From assembly GCF_009829085.1 (NCBI RefSeq), contig NZ_WUQY01000001.1, positions 62,001-126,000 of the forward strand: a stretch of DNA of 64,000 nt, written 5' to 3'. The DNA comes from Sphingobacterium bovisgrunnientis. GTDB lineage: Bacteria > Bacteroidota > Bacteroidia > Sphingobacteriales > Sphingobacteriaceae. The translations under genes were made by a program, and so were the position numbers. Position 1 is the first letter of the stretch. Each line of letters starts with the position of its first letter. Positions 45,801 through 54,435 of the stretch are shown here, piece by piece. A model generated the notes under the pieces. That model was given only the letters and a program-made list of their open reading frames with translations. It had not been told where the DNA came from and ran no database searches.

Positions 45801-46032
45801 TTTTATAAAATTGAGAAATGTAAGTTTTGGATATAATGTGCCAATGAATAAACTTCAAAGAATAGGTGCTAGTAACATTAAAATTTATGGTCAGCTAATG
45901 AACCCTGCGATGTTATATTCAAAAATCGACTTTTTAGATACAGACCTTTCGAATTACAACAACAACTCCAATCAAATTGGTTCTTCAGTTACCACCAGAG
46001 GTTTTGTTTTGGGTTTAAGTGTAGGTTTTTAA
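42895..46032 (+). CDS. SusC/RagA-family TonB-dependent outer membrane transporter
   Basis: A 1045-residue transporter. A positively charged start and hydrophobic stretch end near SFGQ (residue 36). The carboxypeptidase-regulatory-like domain spans about 38-112, the plug has ALQAMQGKAAGVDI near 151 and AVYGSRGANGVVLVTT (near 223-238), and the barrel ends in VLGLSVGF. Its signature is the ordinary YGSRGANG, unlike the SusC proteins at 9224, 17259 and 61632, and no FAS1 gene accompanies it. It may thus import a different product, perhaps simple RG-I or homogalacturonan oligosaccharides. An internal ATG at 42943 would give a shorter signal. SusD follows after 33 nt. Confidence 0.93.
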   Translation: MKRKKQTNLFFQKYLSMRATLLFSLMCMCISLSFGQTPVTGKVTDISGNPIEGITVSLKGSSKIVSTSSSGQYNIDAPSNGVLSFRGIGYATLEESIAGRTTINVQLTAENLEVDEVVVVGYNVVRKSDVTGAVASIGEKELKAMPVKDALQAMQGKAAGVDITSNQRPGTTGSIVIRGLRSLSATNSPLYVVDGMPLQGSGIDNINPSDIETIDILKDASATAVYGSRGANGVVLVTTKKGKKGRTSLNYAGTATSEKMIDVTEYMSAAEWIDYARLAKTKSTTPSYSEDLSRWGSVAASWANIAKGWTQNNTVWDPSLVGEFDWASIGRKNALSTEHTLSVSGGTDITQGYGSFGYLKQDATQPGQLYERFTSKISYEASPTKWFTMGLNMNLTYGDQDYGYSFTKSTTGAGDYYNALRGMLPWTVPFDADGNYLRNPAAGDINIINPINELEHNTNQRQSLVATGSFFGQIDFGNIFSPLKGLRYKMQFGPEYRHYRLGIANAAEGINGDGNNAVTYSPDRTMAWTLDNLVFYDRDFGTDHKLGLTFLQSASAYNFESATMRATDVYSARELWYNISSGGFTGSYGTGLREYQLESYLARLNYIYKDKYILTAFTRWDGSSVLAPGYQWDSFPSVSLAWRIDKENFMQNASFVNALKLRAGMGVVGNQGIGPYASKGGLTQIFYNWSGTSSVPGYVASDPSAANPQKMANPQLGWERTTQFNVGLDYGFFNNRINGAVDVYSTKTDDLLMSMLIPSILGYTSTNANVGKTKGWGIDLQLNTVNIQKQDFQWSTSLTWSKDKGEIVELANGNLQDVGNRWFVGSELAVAYDLVYDGIWKTSEEAEAATFGRKPGQIRVKDLSGPDGVPDGKIDLNTDRQIIGSYRPKWSGGISNTLNYKNFELSFFIYSRWGFLVNAGAATLDGRYMQRKLDYFIPGVNEDAEYYMPGSNGEAADTYSSSMNYRDGSFIKLRNVSFGYNVPMNKLQRIGASNIKIYGQLMNPAMLYSKIDFLDTDLSNYNNNSNQIGSSVTTRGFVLGLSVGF

Positions 46033-46065
46033 TAGTAACGCTGATTAATATTTAAAAAGAAAAAG

Positions 46066-48165
46066 ATGAAAAAAATTAATTTTAAAATAATAGCAGCGTC
46101 TGTCTTAGGTGTTGCTTGTATATCAATCTTTGAGTCTTGTAGTAAAGACTTTTTAAAAGAGGAACAACTTAGCCCACCTAGTACGCACATTTTTACGACT
46201 GTACAAGGTCTAGACGATTTGTCAACAGGTGTGTATTCCAAATTGAAATTCAAATTCAACTACACTTGGGGCATGGCGCTTTTCAATCTCGGGGTAGATG
46301 AATTTACAGATGCAAATAATGCATCTCCAAGTTTTAATAGTTATGGTACGGATTTAAATCCAACAGAATCGACTTATGGCGGGCAAAATATCGCACCACT
46401 ATGGGATAATATGTATTCAGGAATTGAGTCGGCTAACACCTTGATTCAAAACGTTCCCTTATACTATGATAAATCTAATAGCAACTATGATGTACGTCTG
46501 GGTGAAGGTTATTTCATGCGCGGTTATTTCTATTTGCAACTGGTTACTCAATTTGGGGGTGTACCGCTTAAATTGACTCCCTCTGATGGTGTATCCACCT
46601 ATTTCAAACGCAATACTGAAGAAGAGTGCTTTGCACAAATCATTTCAGATTTGGAAGAAGCTTATAAGTTATTGAAACCTACGGGAACGGAATTTGGTCG
46701 TGTCACGAAATGGGCGGCAGCTCACTATTTGGCTAAATCACATCTTACTAGAGCAAGTGAATTATATAGCGGTTGGAATACAAATTTTGTGAGTTCTGAT
46801 TTAGATGCGGTGATTAAATATGGGACAGAAGTTGTAAATGCGCATCCATTGGTAAATGATTTTACGGAATTATGGGATTACCAAAGAGCAAATAGCGCAA
46901 ATGAGCGTGTATCTGAAGTTGTATTGTCGGCTCAATTTTCAGACGATCAAGCGACTTGGGGACGTTATGGTAATCAAATCCATTTGTATTATCCAGCAGT
47001 TTATCAAGATTTGGCAGGTACTTCAAGAGATATTTCTGGTGGTCGTGAATTTTCATATGCTAGATCAACAAATTACACTTTAGATGTTTTTGATCGTGTG
47101 AATGATTCTCGCTTTTGGAAATCTTTTATCACTACGTATGGTAGCAACAATACAAATACTGCTCCTTCTTGGACGGCAGAACAAGCTGCAATAGGTCCTT
47201 CAGGAACTGTAGCTGGCACAAAACGTTTTAGAGGTGGAGATTTAGCTATTAAATATATTGTTAATAACGCGGGAGATAATAGATTTACTAAAGTTGGTAC
47301 AGATCTTACATCGGTAGCAAAGGCTGGTGTAATGCAAAATACACATACGTTTGTAAGATATTTTGAAGGACAACCTCAAGCCTGGGTAGGTGCACATGGC
47401 AATTATGGCTATTTCTTGGCACAAGGAGCGAGTACGCATTCACGCTATGTCGCATTGTCCAAATTCCGTGATGGTTATCGTATTAATATTGCATCTCAAT
47501 TTGGTACTCGTGACGCTATCATGGCGCGTTCAGCTGAAGATGTATTGATGGTAGCAGAGGCTTATGTGCGTAAGGGCGAAGGACAGTATGCAAATGCTAT
47601 TGCATGGATAAATCGACTACGAAATCGCGCAGGATTTAAAGAAGGGGAAGATAGAACCAAGCATATTGATGGTGGACAATCGTATTTAAACAATCAATAT
47701 GCTGCAGGCAAAGGTGGTGGATTCTCCGCAGAAGGTGCAATTTATTGGAATAAGAACACATACTACGAGTCAAACAACGACATGCCTGTATCGACATCTT
47801 CTACTACTTCGTCACTTGTGATCAACTCTGTGAACGATATTTACAATTCGCCTGTTGATCTCCCAATTTACAACAAACTGGGTGCTACAAGTAACGCGCA
47901 AAAGATGTTGCAATTTATATTGAATGAGCGTACAAGAGAATTGTGTGGAGAATTGTATCGCTGGGAGGATTTAGCGCGTACGAAAACGTTGGAAGCAAGA
48001 TGGAAAGCATTCAACGATGGATTTGTAAGAGGAAATTCAGTGTTCAATCCGAATACGCACTACTACAGACCACTGCCGCAATCATTCTTGGATGCTATTA
48101 CAAATGAAAATGGAATAGCACTGTCTCCAGCAGAAAAACAAGCAATGCAGAATCCGGGTTATTAG
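46066..48165 (+). CDS. SusD/RagB-family glycan-binding lipoprotein, large
   Basis: A 699-residue lipoprotein (lipobox FESC, C25). It has the early SKDFLKEEQLS motif, a GYFMRGYFYLQLVTQFGGVPL helix near 145-165, and the C-terminal RTRELCGELYRWEDLARTK near 624-642, ending in the typical QNPGY. It is about 100-200 residues longer than usual SusD proteins because of inserts in about 300-480 and 540-600, which could enlarge the binding face. It is partner of the SusC just upstream and is closed by a strong terminator. Confidence 0.92.
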   Translation: MKKINFKIIAASVLGVACISIFESCSKDFLKEEQLSPPSTHIFTTVQGLDDLSTGVYSKLKFKFNYTWGMALFNLGVDEFTDANNASPSFNSYGTDLNPTESTYGGQNIAPLWDNMYSGIESANTLIQNVPLYYDKSNSNYDVRLGEGYFMRGYFYLQLVTQFGGVPLKLTPSDGVSTYFKRNTEEECFAQIISDLEEAYKLLKPTGTEFGRVTKWAAAHYLAKSHLTRASELYSGWNTNFVSSDLDAVIKYGTEVVNAHPLVNDFTELWDYQRANSANERVSEVVLSAQFSDDQATWGRYGNQIHLYYPAVYQDLAGTSRDISGGREFSYARSTNYTLDVFDRVNDSRFWKSFITTYGSNNTNTAPSWTAEQAAIGPSGTVAGTKRFRGGDLAIKYIVNNAGDNRFTKVGTDLTSVAKAGVMQNTHTFVRYFEGQPQAWVGAHGNYGYFLAQGASTHSRYVALSKFRDGYRINIASQFGTRDAIMARSAEDVLMVAEAYVRKGEGQYANAIAWINRLRNRAGFKEGEDRTKHIDGGQSYLNNQYAAGKGGGFSAEGAIYWNKNTYYESNNDMPVSTSSTTSSLVINSVNDIYNSPVDLPIYNKLGATSNAQKMLQFILNERTRELCGELYRWEDLARTKTLEARWKAFNDGFVRGNSVFNPNTHYYRPLPQSFLDAITNENGIALSPAEKQAMQNPGY

Positions 48166-48183
48166 TACTAGCATGCTGTAAAA

Positions 48184-48221
48184 CTAGAAGAGCCAACTTA
48201 CAAATTAGTTGGCTCTTCTAG
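48184..48221. terminator. Strong bidirectional terminator between SusD and the minus-strand gene
   Basis: CTAGAAGAGCCAACT (48184-48198) and its perfect 15-nt complement (48207-48221) enclose an 8-nt loop. It lies between the stops of two convergent genes and probably ends both transcripts. Confidence 0.85.
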
Positions 48222-48243
48222 TATACTTATAACTTGGTTCATA

Positions 48244-48843
48244 TTATGAATCCCGTTTCATCTGCTCATCAAGCAATTGACGTTTTAGTTTTTGTTCTGT
48301 TTCTAAGGCTTTCTTTTTGTGAGCTTGATATTCATTTTGAACTTCCTCTGCAGTTTTTTGATGTTCTACAGCATCTACTTTAGCTTTTCTAAAAGAAATC
48401 AATATAATAAATAGCGCAACTGCAAGAACGCCAATGATCGTCCATACTAACGTGTGATAAGAAGACTTTCCAAAATCAATACCTAAAAAAGAAATACTAT
48501 CAGTTTTGTCTTGCTCAATTTTTAAACTTTGAGATAGCGTTTGTACCGAATCTTTCAAAGATTGTACTTGTTGTACCGAAGAAGATGAATTGCTTTTCAG
48601 AGAGGCTATTTCCTTTGTATATTTTGCTATAGAATCAGCGATATTTCGTTGTACGATTTCAATATTAGATTTACGTATTACTTTGAAATGTACATCCTGG
48701 CTTCTTGACTGATTTAATAAGACCTGAAATTGATTTTGTAAGGAAAGATTAGACTGCAACTTTTGTTGTAATGTGGGTTGTGGCTGAGCAAAACTTACAA
48801 TTGATACGAAAATTAATATAGTTGAAAAGATTGATTTATACAT
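48244..48843 (-). CDS. Small exported membrane-anchored coiled-coil protein of unknown function
   Basis: A 199-residue protein. Signal peptide about 1-19 (ending SFAQ), a Gln- and Ser-rich helical region with predicted coiled coil about 60-118, one transmembrane helix about 131-151 (TLVWTIIGVLAVALFIIL), and a highly charged helical tail about 155-199 rich in K, E and Q. This plan is common to uncharacterised Bacteroidota proteins that are sometimes labelled as a tRNA methyltransferase; no methyltransferase motif is present. It is the only gene in the window without an evident link to pectin use, and it is on the opposite strand between two operons. Confidence 0.7.
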   Translation of the reverse strand: MYKSIFSTILIFVSIVSFAQPQPTLQQKLQSNLSLQNQFQVLLNQSRSQDVHFKVIRKSNIEIVQRNIADSIAKYTKEIASLKSNSSSSVQQVQSLKDSVQTLSQSLKIEQDKTDSISFLGIDFGKSSYHTLVWTIIGVLAVALFIILISFRKAKVDAVEHQKTAEEVQNEYQAHKKKALETEQKLKRQLLDEQMKRDS

Positions 48844-49078
48844 AGTGATAATGATGCGCTTTTGACTTTTACGTAAAGTTGTTAAAATATTTGCTCATTA
48901 GCAAGCGTATTGCTTTTTAATATCCATTCAGGAGAGCAAAGCGATAATGATGGGCTGCCTAATATAGAATCTAATCATTGGATAATTTATTGTTCTTTTT
49001 TAGGTAGAAGACGTTTAAGATTTTATGCTGTAACATTGTGGAGACAAATAGGCATTGTAGAGATTTATAGCTCTTTTT
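48844..49078. other. Intergenic region upstream of CAGG site f and of the minus-strand gene
   Basis: This 235-nt part of the 587-nt gap (48844-49430) must contain the promoter of the minus-strand gene, but no convincing TAnnTTTG box was found. A reading frame runs through it from 48910 but crosses promoter f and has no recognisable protein features here, so it is not called. Confidence 0.35.
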
Positions 49079-49123
49079 CAGGACACTGCAGGATACTCAA
49101 AGCGTTTGGGATGGGTATTTTAG
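49079..49123 (+). promoter_or_regulatory. CAGG direct-repeat promoter of the GH28-DUF4450-six-hairpin-GH105 operon (site f)
   Basis: CAGGACACTG at 49079 and CAGGATACTC at 49089 repeat with a 10-bp period. TATTTTAG at 49116-49123 is the -7-like box, 27 nt after the second C and identical to that of site b. The leader to the GH28 ATG would be about 300 nt, the longest in the window. Confidence 0.65.
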
Positions 49124-49146
49124 ATATTGATAACCATTATAAATCA

Positions 49147-49380
49147 ATGACCTTACTTGAGAATTCAACACAACGAACAATAACCCGAAGGGAGTTCTTT
49201 GCCAATATAGATAGTTTTTGCCAATTGCCTACGAGTGGATTTGAATTTTCAGCATCCACTTCCTTTAAATTGAAATCAATTGGAAGTACACTTCCATATG
49301 CAGAGATTAAGAATTATGTAAGGGAGCGTAATCCAAGTCTAATACAAAAATTCGCTCGGAGCCACCAAATATTCAGCTAA
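49147..49380 (+). CDS. Possible small leader ORF or gene remnant, unknown function
   Basis: A 77-codon reading frame starting MTLLENSTQRTITRREFF and ending RSHQIFS lies between promoter f and the GH28 gene. It has no signal peptide or family motif that I recognise. It uses several arginine codons (CGA, CGG, AGG) that are uncommon in the neighbouring genes. The same frame is open upstream to 48910 through the promoter, which suggests chance openness or an old gene remnant. It could also be a leader peptide. Expression is unproven. Confidence 0.2.
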   Translation: MTLLENSTQRTITRREFFANIDSFCQLPTSGFEFSASTSFKLKSIGSTLPYAEIKNYVRERNPSLIQKFARSHQIFS

Positions 49381-49430
49381 TCAACTATTAAACCCTTCGT
49401 ATTTCAAATCATATAATCCAATTTAAATTT

Positions 49431-50840
49431 ATGCTTATAATGAAAAAACTTACCTTATGTATTTTTATGTGTTTCATGGCTTTAGTTACACTTAGCCAAG
49501 AAACAATTTGGACCTCATCTAAACAGCCTTTAGAAGAAGTAAAGAAACTAAAGAAATTAATAAAAGCCCCAACATTTAGAAACAAGGACTATAACATCAA
49601 AAATTTTGGTGCAGTGGGAGATGGAAAGTATAAAAATACAGATGCAATTCGTGAAGCTATAGAAAAGTGTAATAATGAGGGTGGTGGTAGAGTAGTTGTT
49701 CCAAAGGGTGTTTTCTTAACGGGAGCTATTTACTTAAAAAGTAATGTGAATCTACATATTAGCGAAGGTGCTACACTTCTATTTAGTCGTGATAGCTCCG
49801 ATTATCCAATTGTATTCACCCGTTGGGAAGGAATGGAATGTATGAATTATTCGTCATTCATTTATGCATTTGAAGAGGAGAATATCGCCATTACTGGAAA
49901 AGGATTATTAGATGGAAATGCTGACATGGATAATTGGTGGTATTGGTGTGGCGCGCGTCATTATGGATGGAATGAGAGCCGTCCTGGGGAGCAAAAACCA
50001 GCCAGAGCTAAATTACATCAACAAATGGCTGATGAGGTAAATCCTCGCGATCGTGTTTATGGTGATGGTCATTTTTTAAGACCAAATTTTATACAACCGT
50101 ATCTGTGTAAAAATGTATGGATTGCTGATGTGAAATTGATAAATGCACCTATGTGGAATATTCATCCGGTATTATGTGAAAATGTATTAGTAGAAAGAGT
50201 AAAAGTCGTAACACTTGGTCCCAATAACGATGGATTAAATCCAGAGGCTTGTAAAAATGTATGGATAAGAGACTGCTATTTTGATACTGGAGACGATTGC
50301 ATAGCCATAAAATCTGGACGTGATCAAGATGGAAGAAATATTGGACACCCTGCGGAGAATCACATTATTGAAAATTGTATGTTCAAAGAAGGACATGGTG
50401 GTGTAGTAATAGGAAGTGAAATTGGTGGTGGTGCACGAAATATATATGCGCTAAATAATACGATGGACAGCAAAGAATTAGACAGAGCCTTACGTATCAA
50501 GACTAGTTCTAGCCGTGGTGGGGTAATCGAAAATGTTTTTTTCTACAACACACAAGTAGGGCAATACAAAGAGGCTGCAGTTCGATTTAATATGTTCTAT
50601 GAAAAGCCAGGAAACCATATCCCAACTATTAGAAATATCTGGGTAGAAAAATTAAATGTTAGTCAAGGTGGAAAATACGCTGTTCTTTCAGCAGCCTATG
50701 AATCATCTCCTGTAACAAATTTTACGATGATAGATTGTACCATTAATGGTGTTAAAGAGCCTTATAAAGTTGATCAACTAAAAAATGTTAATTTGAAAAA
50801 TGTGAAAATTAACGGTAAAGCCTATACTTCATTTGACTAG
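49431..50840 (+). CDS. GH28 family polygalacturonase-type hydrolase, canonical active site
   Basis: A 469-residue exported beta-helix enzyme. The start is ATG 49431 or, more signal-like, ATG 49440 (MKKLTLCIFMCFM); cleavage is near TLSQ. All classical GH28 motifs are complete: N265-N266-D267 (NNDGLNPE), G-D288-D289-C (GDDCIAIKSG), G-H322-G (GHGGVVIGSE) and R355-I-K357. It is therefore the most ordinary galacturonan hydrolase of the three GH28 proteins here. An insert near 165-215 (WWYWCGARHYGWN and onward) may shape an exo-acting pocket. It is the first gene of the site f operon, and the next gene starts 7 nt after its stop. Confidence 0.9.
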   Translation: MLIMKKLTLCIFMCFMALVTLSQETIWTSSKQPLEEVKKLKKLIKAPTFRNKDYNIKNFGAVGDGKYKNTDAIREAIEKCNNEGGGRVVVPKGVFLTGAIYLKSNVNLHISEGATLLFSRDSSDYPIVFTRWEGMECMNYSSFIYAFEEENIAITGKGLLDGNADMDNWWYWCGARHYGWNESRPGEQKPARAKLHQQMADEVNPRDRVYGDGHFLRPNFIQPYLCKNVWIADVKLINAPMWNIHPVLCENVLVERVKVVTLGPNNDGLNPEACKNVWIRDCYFDTGDDCIAIKSGRDQDGRNIGHPAENHIIENCMFKEGHGGVVIGSEIGGGARNIYALNNTMDSKELDRALRIKTSSSRGGVIENVFFYNTQVGQYKEAAVRFNMFYEKPGNHIPTIRNIWVEKLNVSQGGKYAVLSAAYESSPVTNFTMIDCTINGVKEPYKVDQLKNVNLKNVKINGKAYTSFD

Positions 50841-50847
50841 AAAAGAT

Positions 50848-53800
50848 ATGCTACGAAATATTTTGTTGGGTTTTATTCTTTCTCTATGCATAAGCAATAT
50901 TCATGGGCAATCTAAACACTGGCAGAAAAATCAGCGAAGTCTTCACTATACAGAGGACAACGGGGATTTTCTGCTAGTCAATGGAAAATATAGATTTAAT
51001 AAGGCTCTTTATGGAAATAATTTAGCTTCGCGTGTCGAAGCTGGTGATTTACCAGAATTTGCATTATATATGCCCGGAATGGGCGGAAATTTACAATTTG
51101 TTATACAAGCAAAAGGGAAAAATAAAAGGTTAATTGATGCAGATTACATAGAAACAAGATTGCAGTCTGGTCGTATGAATTATCGGATCAAGGACATATC
51201 ACTTGGCGATGGGCAAATAACAATATCCGTATTATCACACTATCAAAAAGAAGGAATGATTGTGAAGATAGAATCACAAAACATTTCAAGTGAGGTAAGC
51301 CTTTTTGCAATCTATGGGGGAGCAAGTGGTTCTACTTTTAGTCGTGCTGGTGATATTGGCGCCGATCCGGAGTCTAGTTTTTATCTCCTGCCAGAATATT
51401 GTATAAATAATACTTATACCATTAAAAAAAATACATTTGAACTGCATTACCTCAATAGAAGGAAAAACGACGAATATTTGTATGGAACATTCTCTAATAC
51501 GCACAGAGTACAGCAAGGAGATGCAAATTCACTAATTAATGATATAAAATTAATTGAAGCCAAAAACTCAAAAAATCCTATTGTTTATGTTCCATATAAA
51601 CTTGAAGCAAAGCCAATCTATATAAGTATCTCTCGTGAGAAAACGAATGGTAATGTGGATGAAAAACAATTAGCCAATGAGTGGAAAAATGCAGACGAAG
51701 CTCGACTTATGATTGCTAATCGTATTCAATTAAAAACTCCAGATCGCTTTATCAATACTTTTGGTTCTACGTTGGCCTTGGCTGCTGACGCTATCTGGGA
51801 GAGTCCTACTTTTTTACATGGTGCAGTTGCTTGGCGGATGCGATTGAATGCATGGCGTGGAGCCTATGCAGCTGATGCATTGGGTTGGCATGATAGGGCT
51901 AAAGAGCATTTCAGTAGTTATTCTAACTCCCAGGTATTAGAACCTTCTTCCGCAAAAGTTGTCATGGATACAGCTCTCAATCTAGCAAGACATATTGAAG
52001 AACTGGGGACTTCTATGTTTTCGAGTGGTTATATATCTCGAAATCCCAATAATAATAAAGTGGCACATCATTATGATATGAATTTGGTGTTTTTCGATCA
52101 GATATTTTCACATTTTGATTATACCGGAGACACGAAGTATTTGGTGGATTTATGGCCGGCTATAGAACGCCATTTGGATTGGGAAAGGCGAAATTTCAAA
52201 CGTGACGGTTTATATGATGCCTATTGTGCAATATGGGCAAGTGACGGTTTGCAGTATTCTGGTGGGGGAGTAGCTCATACTACTGCGTATAATTACCGTG
52301 CGAACGTCGCTGCGGCGAAGTTGGCTAAAATCATTAACAAAGATCCTACAATTTATGAAAAAGAGGCAAAAGAAATTTTGCAGGCAATGAAATCTAAATT
52401 GTGGTTGAAAGATCGGGGGTATTTTGCTGAATTTCAAGATATGCTCGGTCAACAACTTGTCCATGATAAGCCAGGTTTGTGGACTATTTATCATGTCGCA
52501 GATGCACACATGTTAGATGGTTTTGAAAATTATCAAAATACGCAGTATATAAATAATTATTTGCCAAAAATTCCTATTCAAGTTGATGGGCAGCAACATG
52601 ATAATTTGTATACACTAGCTACATCGACTTGGCAACCGTATACATGGTCTGTTAACAACGTTGCTTTGGCCGAAAATCTGCAAGCATCATTGGCATATTG
52701 GCAATCAGGACGAAGTGATGAAGCTTTTCACTTGTGGAAAAGTAATGTAATAGAAAGTATGTACCACGGAATAAGTCCAGGTAATTTTCAACAATTATCA
52801 CATTATGACGCTTACAGAAGTGAATTATACCGTGATTTTGCAGATCCGATAGGTGTAGCTTCTCGTACACTTACTGAAGGATTATTTGGTTATTTACCAA
52901 AATTATTAGATGGCTTTGTATCTATTAAACCTGGATTTCCAGCGGATTGGGATTTTGCTGAGCTAGTAACTCCGCATTGGAGTTACAACTTTAAAAAGGA
53001 GAATAATACCAATAAGTATACTATTAAAACTAAGTATGCTTCTCCAATTGCACTACACTTAGAAATTCCAGTTTACACAACTATTGTAAAACGTGTCCTT
53101 ATTAATGGTAAGGAAGTATCCTGGACGTTAAAAGAAGAGTCAATAGGAAATCCAATTATACTTTTTAAGACAGAAAAATCTCAAGATTTTCATATTGAAG
53201 TTGAATATGCAGGATCTGATATTATTTTTGATACATCAGTTATTCAGCATGCATTCTCAGATGAATTTAAAATAAATTTACCTGCCGGATTTAGTGTAAT
53301 TGAAGTATTCGATCCTCAAAAAATAGTAAAAAACCATACAGGGACAATATTCAATTTCTCAGCTAAAGAACATAAAGGAACTTTTTTTGTAAAAGGGAAA
53401 AAAGATAATATAGCATGCTGGTTTCCGATCAATGTAGATTTAATACAGCCAATAGCTCATTCTTATCACGTCAATGATAATAGCGTGGAGCTGACGTTGC
53501 ATAATGTTTCTGCTTCTTCAAAATCAATATACCTGAGTAAAGGAACATTTAAGTTGGATAAAATCTTACAAGCAGGCGCGAAGGAAAAAATAGATCTTCC
53601 TTTCTCAATTTTTACGAAAGGAACAAACATTTTCAATTTAAAATCAAACAATAGTGTTTCAAAAATTTCAATAACCAATTGGGATATACCTAATGAAGGG
53701 AAGTATACTTCTATCGATTTGTCTTCGAAGTATAACGATCGTGTTTCAAATATTTTCCAACAAAAATATCTGTCACCTCGTCCTGAAGTTCCAACACTAC

Positions 53801-54420
53801 AATTACCCACACAAGGTATTGGCAATTGGTGTTATCCTTTGGTAACAGCAAATATCGATGATACAGGTTTCTTGGCGAGTCGTAAAAATGATTTAGTTAA
53901 TTATTTAGGGATTCCATTTTTAATTAAAGGAAATGATAAAAACATCATTTTTACAAGTCGATGGGACAATTATCCTACTGAGGTAGATATTGTATTGAGT
54001 GGTAATGCTTCTAAAGCTTACTTCATAGTTGCAGGATCAACAAATCCGATGCAGTCTCAAATGGTGAATGCCAAAATCATAGTGAAGTATCATGATGGAT
54101 CTTCTGATACTTTAAATATGAAAAATCCAACCAATTGGTGGCCAATAGAACAAGATTTTCTTGATGATAATTATGCTTTTGAAATAGCTGATGATTTAAT
54201 TCCTTATCGTATAAAATTAAATTCAGGTGAATTGTATAAAGGTGGTTCACTCAAGAAGTACGATGAGATTAAAGGTTTCACGTCAAGAGCAATCAATGGA
54301 GGAGCAGCTACTCTATTGGACTTACCATTGGATAAAACTAGATCACTAAAATCATTGAAATTATTAACAGAAACCAATGAAGTTGTTGTTGGACTGATGG
54401 GGTTGACCCTGCTTAAATAA
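50848..54420 (+). CDS. Large DUF4450-type exported protein, probable (alpha/alpha)6-barrel glycosidase
   Basis: A 1190-residue protein from ATG 50848; a TTG at 50833 would overlap the GH28 stop and spoil the signal peptide, which ends near IHGQ. The N-terminal beta domain (about 25-290) holds the marker RVEAGDLPEFALYMPGMGG, which I associate with DUF4450. Residues about 300-740 look like a helical toroid, with WRMRLNAWRGAYAADALGWH, YDAYCAIWASDGLQYSGGG and STWQPYTWSVNN; acidic residues suited to catalysis are present. The last 450 residues are beta-sandwich-like. The activity is not known to me. Its operon with GH28 and GH105 points to an RG-I linkage. Confidence 0.72.
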   Translation: MLRNILLGFILSLCISNIHGQSKHWQKNQRSLHYTEDNGDFLLVNGKYRFNKALYGNNLASRVEAGDLPEFALYMPGMGGNLQFVIQAKGKNKRLIDADYIETRLQSGRMNYRIKDISLGDGQITISVLSHYQKEGMIVKIESQNISSEVSLFAIYGGASGSTFSRAGDIGADPESSFYLLPEYCINNTYTIKKNTFELHYLNRRKNDEYLYGTFSNTHRVQQGDANSLINDIKLIEAKNSKNPIVYVPYKLEAKPIYISISREKTNGNVDEKQLANEWKNADEARLMIANRIQLKTPDRFINTFGSTLALAADAIWESPTFLHGAVAWRMRLNAWRGAYAADALGWHDRAKEHFSSYSNSQVLEPSSAKVVMDTALNLARHIEELGTSMFSSGYISRNPNNNKVAHHYDMNLVFFDQIFSHFDYTGDTKYLVDLWPAIERHLDWERRNFKRDGLYDAYCAIWASDGLQYSGGGVAHTTAYNYRANVAAAKLAKIINKDPTIYEKEAKEILQAMKSKLWLKDRGYFAEFQDMLGQQLVHDKPGLWTIYHVADAHMLDGFENYQNTQYINNYLPKIPIQVDGQQHDNLYTLATSTWQPYTWSVNNVALAENLQASLAYWQSGRSDEAFHLWKSNVIESMYHGISPGNFQQLSHYDAYRSELYRDFADPIGVASRTLTEGLFGYLPKLLDGFVSIKPGFPADWDFAELVTPHWSYNFKKENNTNKYTIKTKYASPIALHLEIPVYTTIVKRVLINGKEVSWTLKEESIGNPIILFKTEKSQDFHIEVEYAGSDIIFDTSVIQHAFSDEFKINLPAGFSVIEVFDPQKIVKNHTGTIFNFSAKEHKGTFFVKGKKDNIACWFPINVDLIQPIAHSYHVNDNSVELTLHNVSASSKSIYLSKGTFKLDKILQAGAKEKIDLPFSIFTKGTNIFNLKSNNSVSKISITNWDIPNEGKYTSIDLSSKYNDRVSNIFQQKYLSPRPEVPTLQLPTQGIGNWCYPLVTANIDDTGFLASRKNDLVNYLGIPFLIKGNDKNIIFTSRWDNYPTEVDIVLSGNASKAYFIVAGSTNPMQSQMVNAKIIVKYHDGSSDTLNMKNPTNWWPIEQDFLDDNYAFEIADDLIPYRIKLNSGELYKGGSLKKYDEIKGFTSRAINGGAATLLDLPLDKTRSLKSLKLLTETNEVVVGLMGLTLLK

Positions 54421-54435
54421 TACTAATTAGATGCC

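Noticed and set aside
48244..48843. Annotation of the coiled-coil protein as a tRNA methyltransferase
   Set aside because: No S-adenosylmethionine-binding or knot motif is present; the sequence is a signal peptide, coiled coil and one transmembrane helix.
48910..49380. A 156-codon plus-strand gene from TTG 48910
   Set aside because: Its middle is the CAGG promoter of the next operon and no family features are seen. Only the part after ATG 49147 is kept, as a weak candidate.
50833..50847. TTG 50833 as start of the DUF4450 gene
   Set aside because: It overlaps the preceding GH28 stop and adds residues before a normal signal peptide; ATG 50848 is a better start.
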